From the NCBI RefSeq assembly GCF_901709675.1, contig NC_051105.1:9906604-9970603 (forward strand): a stretch of DNA of 64,000 bases. Direction: 5' to 3'. Below are positions 11,001 through 24,425 of the stretch, piece by piece. The notes under the pieces were generated by a model. It was not told where the DNA came from. It made no database searches and was given only the letters and a program-made list of their open reading frames with translations. The stretch's first letter is position 1. The number at the start of each line of letters is the position of its first letter. The translations under genes and the position numbers were made by a program. This stretch comes from Syngnathus acus (lineage: Eukaryota > Chordata > Actinopteri > Syngnathiformes > Syngnathidae).

Positions 11001-14000
11001 TGCTATTTTATTCATATTTGCGCAAATTACCCGTTTATTGTATGCTTAGACTTAAAGTGCTTGATAATATGTGTTGGTTTTATGACACATTGCATCCATG
11101 TCTGGCGACACGGTGGTTTAGTGGTTTGCACATCTGCCTCACAGTTGAGGTTTTGGGTTCAAATTTAGGCTTTGGCTCTCCTGTGTGGCGTTTGCATGTT
11201 CTTCTTGTGCTTGCCTGGGGTTTCTTCACATATTCTCGCTTACTCAGCACTATAGAAATTGCATGTATGAATAGTATGTCTTTTTTTTTTTAGCTCTTTT
11301 TGAAATAGATCCTCTTTATCTATTCATCCACTGATGATAGTTTTTATAAAATCTGAATATTGATAAAACTCTGTCTGCATTATGCTAGTGTACATAATGT
11401 TCCGGCTGGTGTCATGCGTCGTGTATGCGGGAGAATGGGACACGATGTTCAAACTAACTCTGAGGCATCGCAGATTATTCCCGTGTGTTGGAAGCATGAT
11501 GATGAGGCGTGACAGCGGTGTCCGAGCTTCTTCTGAAATGCTGCCAAACATGAGAAGAATCTCCCGCAGTGTGTGGGTCCTTTGCTGCATTGTGGCGCTC
11601 CCGCGCGTGCCTCGAAACATCCACAGACACTCCAGAGCACACTTTCAAGATGCTCACATTCCGGTGGCTCGTTTCCGCGAGCGCTTCAATGGCTGCCGGC
11701 CAAGCCTTGCGCACGCACGCCATTACTCCTTGGCATGGCCGACCGACTCTCCGCTGCATGCCTTGTGTGTCACGCTAAAAATAGCGCTTCACTTAGGAGA
11801 CGCTGTCACGTCTTGGGCGTCCTCTCGTAATAGCGTTGCGCTTCCCCGCTGGCGTGCTCCTGAGCATCGCTCACAAATGTCACGCCGCCGGTAGTGTGTC
11901 ACGGGAGAAAATCTGCTAGGTAATCCGTTTGTGCCACCTACACTAAGAGAAGCGGATGTGTTTTTTTTCATTAGTGAGGTGACTCAAGGGGGAAAAACAC
12001 TTTTGTTGCAGAAATTGCACTCTCTCGGATGTCAGCATACAAACTGTGATGGTAATGGACACGGACGGCGGGATCTTAACTGGAGGTTTTTTTGTTCAGG
12101 GTGAAAATGACACCCCACAGTCATCCGCCATGTTCTTTTGTAGCATTTATTTTAAGTTTGTGGCTATGTTGAGCAATTTGGTCTTCTCTGATCATGACAA
12201 GGGAGTTAATGTTCCACCCCAGCAAATTGTGAAGATGTTTTGGAGGATGTGGTGACTGACAAACCTTTGACTTAGTAGTTGTGGCTAACAGTGAGTTGAA
12301 TGAATGAATCACAAACTAATAAATGCCCACATGCCATCTGATGCATCATCACTTGCTGTCTTCCCCATCGAACTGAAGCCAACCTTTTGTCTTTGCAGTG
12401 ACCTGCTCTCTTCAGATTATGTTGAGATCCATTACGAGGGGGATAAACCCGTCCTATCAAAGGTATTGGAAATGTTTAACCACTGTACTGCATCACTATG
12501 ATGTGGCGTGTAACTAAGTGAGGTGAGCAAAAGTATTCAAAGCACATCCACGGATGATGCAGTGCAGTTCTGCACCAAATTCGGGTTGGGTCAAATGCAG
12601 AGAACTCAAGTCACAACTAACTTTAATAATATTATTGTCGTCTCCTTCAAAGCTAAATTGGAATGTTGTCGTACCGGCAGAATGTGTTAGCGCTCTTATG
12701 TTGGATATTATTAGATTATGCAAGTTGTCCAAATGTTGTGGCCCAGTTGGTGCATACACTTCTTAGATAAGTGAGGAAGTTAAGCAGGTTGTAGAAGAAG
12801 GGGGCCGTTTGCAGCTGCTGATTCAGGCTGCATGGGCTGGAGCTGAATCAGCAGGCTTTGGTTCTACCCCCCCCTGCAGCCTCCTACTGGAGCTCTGCTC
12901 ACGTGACGAGGGAGGGGAAGCACTCTGCAGTGTCAGTGCAGTGTTGGATGGATGAAGTGAGGGAAAAAAGGAGTGAAAAGAGAGAGAGAGAGAGAGTCCT
13001 CCATTCACCCCATGTCTTGACAGCTGAGTCACAGATAGCACCAAGACCTACTTTGCAATGTTTTCACGATCGCTACTACAAGCAGAGCGACCGCACCGTA
13101 CAGCAGCAATTTGCCAAACAAGCTGTTATATATCATCAGAGGCTTCCAATTAAAAATATAAAACCAGAGAGAGCAAAGTCAAATCAATAAAATCCGCACA
13201 TGTATGTGACAACACTGGCAGGTTGTTTAAAAAAAAAAAAAGAATAAATACAAATAAAATAAAAAATATATATATAAAATAAATATATATATATATAAAA
13301 AATATAAAAATAAATCAAATCAAATAAACATTTATAATCAGCATCTGCAGTGTCTTGAAAATCTATATTAACTTGGGTCAATAAATCCGCACTGAAGTTC
13401 CAGATCTGAAAATGCACCACGCTATAGCGCTGAACTGCACGTAGCGTGATACTGCATTAGCACCGTGTCTTTTTCCCTCAGGGCGGCGAGCACTGTTACT
13501 ACCACGGGCAGGTGAGAGGCAACGATGACTCCCGCGTGGCCTTATCTACCTGCAACGGGCTGCAGTAAGTGAACCAAACAGTGTGCTGGTCGCGCAACAT
13601 CCAGGGACATATTTCAGCTCCTTTTTCTAATATTGACTCACTATCGAGCTGCCTCTCTTCCCTTTTCAGTGGGATGTTTGACGACGGAGCCTATGTGTAT
13701 CTAATTGAGCCACTGCAACAGACTCATTCGCTCGTAAGTTATTGGCTAAGTCTCGTGACATCATTTTATGTCAAATGAATGTTATGGACAAAAAGGTAAA
13801 TAAACAACAAAGCTTGTGGTAGCCTTTTCCCACAATACTTGATTCACAATAATGCCCCTACACTTTATATTTAACGGTCGGAAGCATGTTTGACTTTTTA
13901 ATTTCAGTAAAATATGTCTCGTCAGGCGTTAGATCAGATCAATAGCACTCTAATTTCTCATTTGGCTTAACGTGCCTTTGAGTGGTAAGGGCGTCAACCG

Positions 14001-17000
14001 GTAAATATTCGTGTGAGGATTAAAAAAATAAATAAATGGATGTCAGCAATTATCGTAAACATGTTTGACAGTTTCCTGCCCCGGGGTCAGCGGCCTTCGC
14101 CTTTCTCTCTGTCGTCATTTGAGTCACAAACATGACATCTTAAATGCTTAAAGATTAAGATTAGAGAGGAGGAAAGGGTGGAGAGGAGAAAGAATGGAGT
14201 GTTGAGGTCGAGCAACGGAAGGTGGAGCACGAGGCCAGCTCCCTAAACTGAAGCCGAGCTTCCCGTGATAAAAAGAGAGGAAGTAGGAAGGAACAAAGAT
14301 GGCGGTTAGTCTACGACAACCTGTGGATGTGAGATTTTTAAATCATTCCGACACCTTCGCATCTGATTATGTTCTCACCCCCTTCAGGATGGAGCTGGAC
14401 GGCCTCACCAGCTCAGAAGAGCTGCCTCGTTTCAGTGGAAAAATGAGTCACAGCAACTGGGTGAAGATTTACAACACTTTTGAAAAACATCCTTGATTTA
14501 AGGGCCTCCGCCCCATTCTGTCACGCATCATACAACAATGGCCGCCAACTGGCCAAGAGGAAACCTCCAATATCCAAAGTAGAAAATACAAAAACATGGT
14601 TAAACAATGGACAGGTGTACCTAATGTAGTGGCCTCAAATGCCTGCAATATGTGTTGATGCAAATTTTTTTGTGTTGTTTACACCCGTAGCGGAGGAGGA
14701 GAGGCTCTTCTCGGAGCTGGATGACTTGTCCTGGCTGAAGCGGCGGAAAAAGCGAGCCGTGAGTGTCTGATCTCATCTCTCTGAAGAGACACCGCAAAGT
14801 TGCAGTCACCCGCTTGTAAATTGTTATGTAACGACGTCGTTTTTACCTGGACGACCAAAAACTTAGATTACCTGCTTCTTTTTATTTGACAGATATCTGT
14901 ATTTGAGGAGATGAAATACTTGGAGATCATGATTGTCAGTGACCACAGTATGGTAAGTACTTTTTATCAAAGTATAATTTCTCAACTTGTAATTCTTCCT
15001 CCTCCTTGCAGTACAAACACAAAACCAAGCAGCACACCAGGAATTTTGCCAAGTCTGTGGTGAATCTTGTGGATGCTGTGAGTAAGACCTTCCCTTTGAC
15101 CAAAGTTGTTTTTCACTGCTTGTGTTTGTTGCTCCGTCAGTTGGACAAACACTTTAGGTCCAGACTGAGTCACTGAGTAACACCAAGGTGGCACCAAGTG
15201 AGATTTCCCCCTTTCATTCCCGCCATCAGCGTGATTTTCTTTAAAATTATTTTATTTCAAGCCCCTTTTTGTGTGTCTAAGGATTTTAACATGTCAGCTG
15301 TTTGGCCTTCCGCTCTTTATGTTCCCGCCGTGTGGTTTCGAGGCCGCTAATTGCGTCAAAATAACTTAACAGTGTCAACAAAGAGAAGTGTTTTTTGTGT
15401 TATTGCACAGAAGCGGTTATTATTTTTTTCTCTCGGGTGTTTTCAAGCGCCATTTTTATAAGTACCACACCGATGTGCTAAATACCCCAACAAGAGGGTG
15501 GCAAAAAGCGGAGGGGTGCAAATTTGAGGTTCCGGTACCCACTTTACAGTTCTTAGGCAATGGAAATGGAAATAAAGACACACTATGCGGATACAGCACT
15601 ATCACTGCCAAATGCTTGTGATCAAAATATAATTATTATTTTTTTCAAATACTGACATTATGACACATATTCAATCCAAACACTGACGACACTAAAATCT
15701 GTAAATTATTTGAAAGGGCTTTTGTTGTGTAAGCATAACTTGAACCTACTCCAAAATTCATGTCCACAGCAAATAAAAATTCCATTATTCTGTCAGAATC
15801 TGTACGGCTCGTTAGTCGTAAATTATTCCTTTCATTTGCAGTTGACACTCCCAACTTTTTAAAGATGCACTGCCATCTGTTGGTTTAAATTGTGAACTGC
15901 TTTAAGAAGCAATTTTTTTCTCCACACTTTTTTTTCTCCAAGAAAATTACTTAGCATTTAACTTTGTTCAAGATTCATTTGTATAAGCCTCACGTGTGTT
16001 TTTTTTTTTATTCCACTTGAGCTGGAAGCCCATCTCAGCTGACATTTGAGGCAAGCTACATTGACATGCACTCTTTCCATTCAATGGCAGGTCTTCAAAG
16101 AGCAGCTGCAAACACGTGTGGTGCTGGTTGCTTTGGAGATCTGGACGGACAAAAATCCGATTCCGATCAGCGTGCGGCCGCTGGAAATGCTGCGTGATTT
16201 TTCCAAGTACCGTCAGCAGAGCATCAAGCACCATGCAGACGCCGTACATCTCTTCTCGTAAGCTCCAAAAATCACATTTGACGCCCGTGTCACGGCACCC
16301 CCTGACTTTTTTTTAATTTTTTTGGTCTTCCAGAAATGTGACCTTTCACTATCGCAGAAGCAGCGCAGCCTACTTTGGAGGCATGTGTTCTGTGAGCCGG
16401 GGGGTTGGCGTCCATGAGGTCAGATTCACTAATATCCTCTTCATGCCGATCATGGATGCTACGTGTGACCGACCCTCTGCTGCTCCAACAGTACGGCAAC
16501 ACCTGGTCCATGGCTGGCTCTTTATCTCAGAGCCTGGCTCAGAACCTGGGCATCCAATGGGACCCTGCATCAAAGAGAAGTAAGCATTTTAGTTGACGTT
16601 TCTAACAAAAGTAATCTATCATTGTTGACGAAAAGCCATTTTTAGTCATTGCAGATCTTATGGCACATTTTTTGTTTGTTTCCGTGTGACCTGCTGAGTT
16701 GCATAAGGCTGGAACTTGTCACGCCGTAAAAGTCATTTCCGAAAAGTGCAGGGGTCTGAATATATGACCGTAAGAGCGCCTGTAAATTGCATTTGATGTG
16801 AGATGTTAAACCAGCCGCTGACCTACACTGTAGCTCAAAAAATAGGACACAAATCAAATACATTGTGGATTCATACTTTAGCAAATTATGGAATTATTGG
16901 CCCCAGTAGAATGGAACACACAATAATAAACATATTATTAGTTTTTTTGTTTTTTTTTAAAAAACATCAACTTTTTATTCTCTTTTAAACATAATACTTA

Positions 17001-20000
17001 GCTTATATGTTGTTGATTTGCCCTATACGAATAATTCAAATTTAATCATTGCAAGTGTATTTTAAAAAATAAAACTAGAATGTCCTGAAATATTGCTTTC
17101 CTCTTTCTATGCCCTTTCCTGTCGTCTCTGATTTGCAGAGGAATGCGGTTGCACTGACTCGTGGACCGGCTGCATAATGGAGGACACTGGGTAATGTCTA
17201 GCATTAATCCTCTATTGGCTGCGGGTTGTAAACTAGCAGGAAGTTAGAAACGCTCCTTGGGAATGTCTGATCCTCTATATGAATGCACAAAAGAAATGTG
17301 AACACACACACGCACATCAGTTGAGCAATTCCATGTTTTTTCCTGATGTATTTGACAGATGTGTCCTCCTTCCATTCCACAGTGTCCAACACCCTCGGAA
17401 ATTCTCCAAATGCAGCATTTCCGACTACAAGGACTTTCTCCTTAAAGGCGGAGGCTCGTGTTTGTTTAATAGGCCCACAAAGGTTTGAAAAGATTCAAGG
17501 ATCAAAATCACTCGGGATATTTCATATCCACTCGATGTATATCTCCACAGTTGTTCGAGGGCAACGAGTGCGGGAACGGATTTGTGGAAGTGGGCGAAGA
17601 CTGCGACTGCGGCGCGAGAGCTGTGAGGTTCCCACATGTGTGTTTGCAGTCCATGTGTGTGTGTTCGTGTAGCTGCAGTTCTGTTTTTCTGTTCAGGAGT
17701 GCTACAAGGGATGCTGCAAAAAGTGCTCGCTGGCCAACGGGGCGCACTGCAGCGACGGCCCCTGCTGCAATACCACGTGCCTGGTAACAGCTGGATTGGA
17801 TGCACGGTTTTGACATGAGGCTTTCCGATATGTTCATGCGCGTATTTTTTCCACTTTGGCAGTTCTTCCCACGAGGTTACAGTTGCCGCTATGCTGTGAA
17901 TGACTGCGACATTTCAGAAACTTGCTCCGGGGACTCTGGACAGGTGTTGTTGGAGAACAATATTGCACTGCTCAATCTGTTGGGTCAATGCAGAGAGCAT
18001 CTTTCACACTGCTTTTCAAAATAAGCTTCCTTGATTGGATGATTTTTTATTTTTTTTTGCTTGGATTTGGGGAGCAGCGCCATTAATTGGATTGCAGCAT
18101 TAAATGATTATTTATTATTATTGTATTTATTTTTCAATTACTTTACTTAATTATTTTTTTAAAAATATTATTGTTTGTTAGTTTTCCTTTTAACAAAATA
18201 ATTGTGTTGTCTACACAGGCACAGACCCAAAACCTTTTTCAGAATCTTATGATCGCTAACGTTTTTTTATCGAGTCCCTGTGAGTGGACCCGTTACGAAA
18301 TCATACCAGTATTTGGCGGGCTACTGCTTTGGAACATTGAAAATCAGCGATGGGATAATGATGTCATGGCATGGTAGCGTCCAATCACATGTCTCTGATA
18401 AATGGGCTTTCTGTTTATATAGCACTTTACTCCCTTTCACCACCGAAGGCGCTGGGCAATGTCACCTCATTGACCCAGTGATTAATGATCTATGTTGTAA
18501 TGGAAGGGAAGTTAACAGCTCGTGCACGCGCTGCCAATTTCTCTGTGATGAAATGCAATTATGGCGCGAGGTTATGGAGAGACTTGAGGGTGAGGGGTAC
18601 AGGGATGTTGATAAAGTGCACTGGTAATGGAGTGATGTCATCCCCATGCTGCTCAGAGTCATTATAGTGCAAGGCGGGGCCAGATTAGTTTTTTTAAAAT
18701 GGGCAGATGAACTAGCTTGTTCGTTAATGAGGTATAAAATATCTAATAAAATATTAAAAGTATATAATATATTTTTTTATAAAATTTATTTCTTTAAATC
18801 ATGTAAAATGTATAAAATTCTAATAATAATCTTCTGCTAGCTTAATGCTAAATCGTTACATAAATAAAGAGTGGAGTTAAACGCTACAGAAATAAGATTT
18901 TCCATTTACTGTTTATTCTGTGAAATGTTAACCCATTTACATTTTGCCTTTGTTTTATTTATTTAGACTTGCCTTTTTCCTCTTTACAGTGCCCTCCCAA
19001 CCTTCATAAACAAGATGGATACCTCTGCCAGGTGAACCAGGTAGGCATGAGAATAGCGATTATAAGCTCTTCTGGCACCATGCACAGATGTTCCAAAATT
19101 TACTTTCTGCAGGGGCGGTGCTACAGTGGAGAGTGTAAGACCAGAGAGAACCAATGCAGATACATCTGGGGGCCAAGTAAGTAGAACGGGCTCCACGAAA
19201 GGAGCTTCAGCTGCAGTACTGTTGGCATAGCCCCGCCTACTCTGCTCGTCTGTTTCATCAGAGGCCGGGGGCTCGGAGAAATTCTGCTACGAGAAGTTAA
19301 ACACCGAAGGCACGGAGAAAGGCAACTGCGGAAGGGACGGCGACAAATGGATCCAGTGCAGCAAACAGTGAGTGCCAAGAAGGAATATTTTCCACATATT
19401 GCATTAAATTTGCATCTCTGTAGCTTCCAGTTGAGAAGCAAAGCCTTTGAAATTCCTGCAAGTCCGGATTTTTCAGACAGAAAATTGTGAATATGGTTCC
19501 TTTTTTTTCTTGAGCTGCACCTTGTCAGCACTTATTGAACTTTTACTCAACTGGGATTTATTTGACAGTTGCCCCCGGTTACAGTATTCGGCTGCAACTA
19601 TGCAGTGGTCACAGTTTCTGTGACAGTTTTTTTTCCTGCTGACCTCTTTGCAGAGTTCGTGTTTTTTCCACACTCTAGAGAGAGTGAGGCCATTCCAAGT
19701 TCCAAAAATAAACGCTTTTTATGTTTCCACCTTTGCTCAGCACTTGTATCGGATTTTCCAGGTGTACTACAGCGGTCAAAATGTCGGTCTCAAGATGATG
19801 TCATGGTTACAGAAAATTATCTTCTAATAATCTTCTATCTGCTTTCACAGCGATGTCTTCTGTGGTTATCTCTTGTGCGCCAACATCGGCCGCAACCCCC
19901 GCATTGGAACGATGAAAGGAGAAATCACCCCCACCTCTTTCAACCATCAAGGCAGGCTGATAGACTGCAGGTAAACCCGTCGTCCGGTCAAAAAGTGTCT

Positions 20001-23000
20001 GTCAAACCTCACTTGGCGTTTCCCGGCAGCGGTGGGCACGTTCTTTTGGACGACGAGACCGATTTAGGCTACGTGGATGACGGGAGTCCTTGTGGGCCGT
20101 CAATGATGTGCCTTGACCACAAGTGTCTGTCCATCCAGTCGCTCAACATTAGCACTTGCCCTATCGGACCCAATGGACAAGTTTGCTCCGCCCATGGGGT
20201 AAGTGCACAAAAAAATGGGTGGACTGCCGTTTTGTGTCATTGACTCTTCCGTGCATGTGTGTAGGTGTGCAACAACGAAGCCACGTGTACTTGTGACACC
20301 ACGTGGGCGGGGACAGACTGTAGTATGCCCGACCCACCTAAAATCCCCGAGACGACTCCAACTCAAGGGCCCAAGGGTCAGTTGTCACCTCTTTCTTTTC
20401 AAAATATTGCATATTAGTTGAAGTTCTGCCTTATTTCCGTGTCATTGCTTTAGACAGGGATTCTCAGTTTGGTACGTGGGCTCCCTCTAGTGGTACATGC
20501 AAGAACAACGGCCTGAGTACAGTTCAGTTGTATTTAGCGCAATAGTGCAATACATTTTCCTGTTTATAAAATAACTGTTTTTTTTTTTTTTAAATCATAT
20601 TCAGGTATAGTTTTTTTTTTAAGTATGTCTAACCCCAATCTGTAAAATGTTTTGGTAGTTTACAACATATCATTGCAGAGGAGGACTTGGACGCAGCTGT
20701 TTTAAGGGTTGGGGGGTGTTTAGTTGGGGCTTGTGGGCATCACTTGATCCAGGACTCTTGACGCGGAGGCCTGCTGTTTGTCTTTTGCCAGGGTGGTAAC
20801 CATGCTCCTTTTCCCTCCACACAGTGAGCGTGGCCACTAACAGGCTGATAGGGGCAGTAGCAGGGACCATTCTGGCCCTGGGGGTGATTTTTGGAGGCAC
20901 AGGGTGGGGAATAGAGTAAGCATTTTTTTAAGCCTTTCACAGCTCTTCCTCTCATAGTGGTGCCTCAGTGTGCGGGCGGTTTCGTGAGCCGGCCTGAGCC
21001 CGTGTGTGCGTCCCGGTGGCTTTGTGTTTTCTTGTGTGTTTGGTGATGACCATATGATCATGTCTTATGATTGGTTGTTTTCAGTGTCGTGTGATTGATT
21101 GATGGACCGCCCCCTTCCCTCCCCCCCTCCTTTCCTTCCGCTTCCTGGTGTTCCCCATTACAAGCCCTCTTCTTCTTCATCTGCCTCCTCTTCTTTCTCT
21201 TCTTCTTAGTCGTCATGTGGTTGCTCCTGTGATCCTCTCCTTTCTGGGGCATGTGGGGCATTTAGATGGGACAACTGTCCACAACCAGAAGAAGTATCCA
21301 CTTAGTGACCTGACCTTTTCTGCGTGTTGACCCCGTAAACCAGTCTCTGCAGGCCACACAAAGCGACATCACCCATCAATCTGTTTAGTCAAACATTTGA
21401 TGGGTGCTCAAGCTTCCCAAGCAAGGCCACTGTCGATCACACCATGTAAACACTAAAATGGGGGCCGGAGAGCATGCGTGACGTTGTACCCGTGTTTAGT
21501 TACATGTGTTTGCCACAGCGAGCCAGCATAGAAACTTATGTGTTTTTTTCCTCCCCCCCACCATAACCCTTTGCAGGTCCTAGTGCCACCAATCTAATAA
21601 TAGGCTCCATCGCCGGAGCCATCCTTGTGGCCGCCATAGTGCTGGGGGGGACTGGATGGGGTTTTAAGTAAGCAAACACGCCGCATGCCTCTCCTGCTCG
21701 ACCACCAGCATCCCCGCTGCTTTTTAGACGCCATGGTTTGAGCTCCTGCTGCAGAATATGCACGCGTGAGGCCGAGCAGCCTTTCCCGGAACGGCGAGCT
21801 TGGTTTTTATGAGAGCGCATCGGAGGATGTTCGAGGGGAAAACGAGCGCCGCACGCCGCCGGTCTGTGGATCTGTAGCAGAACCTCAAACTGATTAGGCA
21901 GATCGGGCCGAGCTCGGTGCTTGATATGCATGCTGAGACGAGAGTTTACAGGTGTGTGATTATTTTTGAGATTGTGTAGAGAATAGCAAGGCAGTGTGTT
22001 AGTGAGGAGATGTTACTCGTCTTTCTCTTTGGGCTTTTGACGGCTACGTCTGATTTTTAAACCGACAAATGGGTATGCAAAATAGTGTGTTTCTAGCGGA
22101 GGTAAGAGAAAGGATAGTTGTGCATGTTCACTCGGGTTTGGAAAAAGGCAGGAAGGCAAACACTTAAAGCTTGACTGTCTGAGGGTGACGCTTCCATCCT
22201 TGAGCAGATAAAACCTGCTCCGCCCACACCCCCCACGCGTCACCCACCCCTCTTCCTTTGCGCCGGCCGCCATCGCTGCCTGCTTCACAGAGCCGGCGCG
22301 TTGCACTGCATGACACCGAGCACAGCCGGGCCGGGTCTCCTATTGGATCAGGTGCATGACACGACGAGCGCTAGGAGCCCCACAACAAGCCACAGTACGG
22401 GGAGGTTTTGCATCACTCCTGTTGTCGTATTTGTTGGTGTGCCATTGTTGTGGTAGTCGCCGACACCGCCGGCGCCGCTGCTGTTGTTGTCTTTCCCGCC
22501 CTCTGTAAATTATTTGGAGTTGATTGTATGTTAGCTTCCTTTCCACGACCCGGAATAAGACATCGTCAGTTGCCGTCTGCATGCACGCTGTGGTTGACCG
22601 CAAAGAGACGACGGAGTTGGTTCGCATTCACAGACCTTCAAAGGTTCCGCTGCATTCGGCCGAGATATAATTTGCAAATTCGGCACAGTTAAATGAGATG
22701 AAAAGGGTTTGTGAACGTCAACACCTCGGTGCAGTCGAGCCGCAGTGGTCAGCATGGAGCAGCCATCTGTCTTGATTTTGTGTTATGATCTGATTTCAGT
22801 CCTCTAGAGCACTTTAACATATGCGATTTCACATTCTCACTTTTTTTTAAATTGAGAATATGCATCGGAACACAAATTCAAAGTGGTCCACTAATGATCA
22901 AGACAGAAAAGGGAGGCTGCACTTCCCATGCTGCACCAATCATATCACAGATGTGAATTTGTTGAACGCTAACTCGTGTTTCTTATCTCCTTGCAAGAAA

Positions 23001-23043
23001 TGTGAAGAAGCGGCGGTACGACCCCAACGCCACAGCCATTTAA
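8058..23043 (+). CDS. adam23: ADAM23, non-catalytic metalloprotease-like adhesion protein
   Basis: Coding exons: 8058-8133, 8524-8735, 9827-9903, 12399-12462, 13482-13564, 13670-13733, 14388-14460, 14691-14758, 14893-14952, 15012-15077, 16091-16257, 16334-16418, 16492-16579, 17139-17190, 17383-17482, 17551-17622, 17697-17783, 17863-17943, 18990-19040, 19113-19176, 19262-19367, 19851-19970, 20030-20198, 20265-20376, then either 20825-20915 or 21577-21667, then 22998-23043. Joined, they give 777 residues (human about 832). Domains: signal peptide (1-25, starts [10 protein letters not shown]), prodomain ending in a furin site RRKKR (234-238), metalloprotease-like domain (about 240-445), disintegrin (446-545), Cys-rich, EGF-like (about 690-715), membrane helix (about 736-761) and a short basic tail ending NATAI. 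The zinc-binding HExxH is replaced by [11 protein letters not shown], so it should be inactive, as in mammals, where ADAM23 is a neuronal surface partner of LGI proteins and integrin. The start is the ATG at 8058: it gives a clear signal peptide and has an upstream in-frame stop. Exon ends are predicted; all phases agree. Confidence 0.94.
11105..11230 (+). mobile_element. Degenerate tRNA-type SINE fragment in adam23 intron 3
   Basis: The segment carries an A-box-like stretch (TGGTTTAGTGG near 11113) and a B-box-like stretch (GGTTCAAATTT near 11156), followed by the 'gtgtggcgtttgcatgttct' type of sequence common in fish SINE/L2-related repeats. It is diverged, with no clear target-site duplication. 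It is not a functional tRNA gene because the fold and anticodon arm are not recoverable. Confidence 0.6.
13228..13330 (+). repeat. A/T low-complexity tract in adam23 intron 4
   Basis: Poly-A followed by irregular TA, AAAT and CAAAT repeats. It is simple sequence with no coding value, about 150 bases upstream of exon 5 (13482). Confidence 0.85.
18408..18640 (+). repeat. Probable dispersed fish repeat in adam23 intron 18
   Basis: The stretch beginning 'tttatatagcactttactcc' and continuing with 'caatgtcacctcattgaccc' resembles a repeat seen widely in fish introns. Boundaries are approximate and the family was not identified. No exon features are present. Confidence 0.4.
20825..20915 (+). other. 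adam23: adam23 transmembrane exon, beta-type (mutually exclusive)
   Basis: This 91-base exon encodes a hydrophobic helix ([20 protein letters not shown]) followed by TGWGIE. It enters and leaves in the same phase as the exon at 21577-21667. It has a good acceptor (ccacacag) and donor (gtaagc). Mammalian ADAM23 has matching alpha and beta isoforms that differ only in the membrane segment, so this is the likely beta-type exon. Confidence 0.85.
21577..21667 (+). other. adam23: adam23 transmembrane exon, alpha-type (mutually exclusive)
   Basis: This 91-base exon encodes [20 protein letters not shown] followed by [10 protein letters not shown], nearly identical to the canonical human ADAM23 membrane segment. 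The acceptor is tttgcag and the donor gtaagc. It joins the last exon to give [10 protein letters not shown] at the start of the cytoplasmic tail. Confidence 0.9.
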
Positions 23044-24419
23044 CACTGAAGGGCGCACGCCATTCGCAGACGGACTCCCCCAAGGCTTCCTTAGTTGGCT
23101 ACCTGACACCCAGACTGCACTTATTCCTGCTGACTTTTTTGGCATTAGATTTACTTGAATAATAATAATATATATAAAAAAAAGATATAGTGGACATTTT
23201 AACAAATTCCATGGTAGTGATATTAAACGCGTGCAACCTTTTAGCCTTTTCAACACCACTCATCACTCGCAAGCCTGATCCGTAGAATGACAGAACTCCT
23301 CTGCCGCCGTCCGTTTTCAGTGCCAGTGCGCAGGTGCTCCGACACCTGGCATGATCTTCCGGCATGAAGAGCACCTTTCCACGGGCTCTGCATGGCTACG
23401 TAAGCTGTGAATATTCAGCAAAAACACATCCTTCCAAAGAGAAAGGAAAGCAATGCGGGAAGCCTCATTCAAACTATAACGACGTGACAGCGGACTGCAT
23501 GTCAAAAAATTGTACATAATTTCAGCACATCAGCTTTGAAATGATTTTCCACTGATTTTTTCTTTTTTTTTCTTTTTAAACATTAGCATGTTTTATAGCA
23601 GGCTATTAAAACACTAATAATGACGATTTCGGGCCCAAAAAAATGTAACATCTGGAGCCTCGACGTGGGGCGTCTAAGAGAAGCATGCCAGAGATCAAAT
23701 GCGACGCGCGGTCCCGTCGTAGTATTGACGTCGAAGAAAAAGCCAAAGAAGCAATCACCGTGAACATATGGATGTTGCACACGGAGCACTTTGCCCTCTG
23801 TCGTGTCCAGCCAGGGCTCACCCATCCACCCCCCCACCCCCCACCACATCCGGCTTTTACTCTCATAGACTCTTAGTAGGATTCAAGTCTACAGGAAACG
23901 CTGCATGCAATCACTACTCTATAGTGGGCTTATAATAATTCTATAGGGGAGACCCCCAGGATCTGTTAAGAAAATATGCTACAAAAAAAAGGTAAGGTGC
24001 ATGTCAACAACAAAACATTTAACTTTTATTTACTATGCAAAGGAGAGATATTGCACAAAACAGGACAGACGTGGAATTTGAAAAAAAAAAAAATGTTCCG
24101 CTATTCATCAAGTTCTATTTGGCCGCTCCCTCGTCTTGTTTCATTTTGCTTCAAAATAGCAAGAATAACAAAAAAAAGACCCGATTCATATTTACAAGCA
24201 AATGAGAGCACTTATGTATGTGTGTTTGTGTGCGTGTGTCTCATCTGATGTTTTTAATTCCATTCACACTAAATGGTGCCTGTACATACCGAGGGAGGCC
24301 TCGTGCAGGGTTCTTCTTGTTGTCCTCTTCAGATGGTGGTGGGTGTGTTGCCTCCATGTCTCGTCTGCTCTTCCACTGTCCTCTCTCACTGCATCATGTA
24401 CTGTACACTTGGACTGGTC

Positions 24420-24425
24420 AATAAA
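24420..24425 (+). terminator. Candidate poly(A) signal of adam23
   Basis: AATAAA about 1.4 kb beyond the stop codon at 23041-23043, followed by a T-rich stretch. It is the best canonical signal downstream of the last exon; the 3' end is otherwise unproven. Confidence 0.5.

Noticed and set aside
11105-11230. tRNA gene suggested by A- and B-box-like motifs
   Set aside because: No cloverleaf can be drawn and the flanks match a SINE/L2-type repeat.
11382-11894. Cluster of overlapping open frames on both strands in adam23 intron 3
   Set aside because: The region is locally GC-rich, which opens all frames by chance; none continues through splice sites or resembles a protein.
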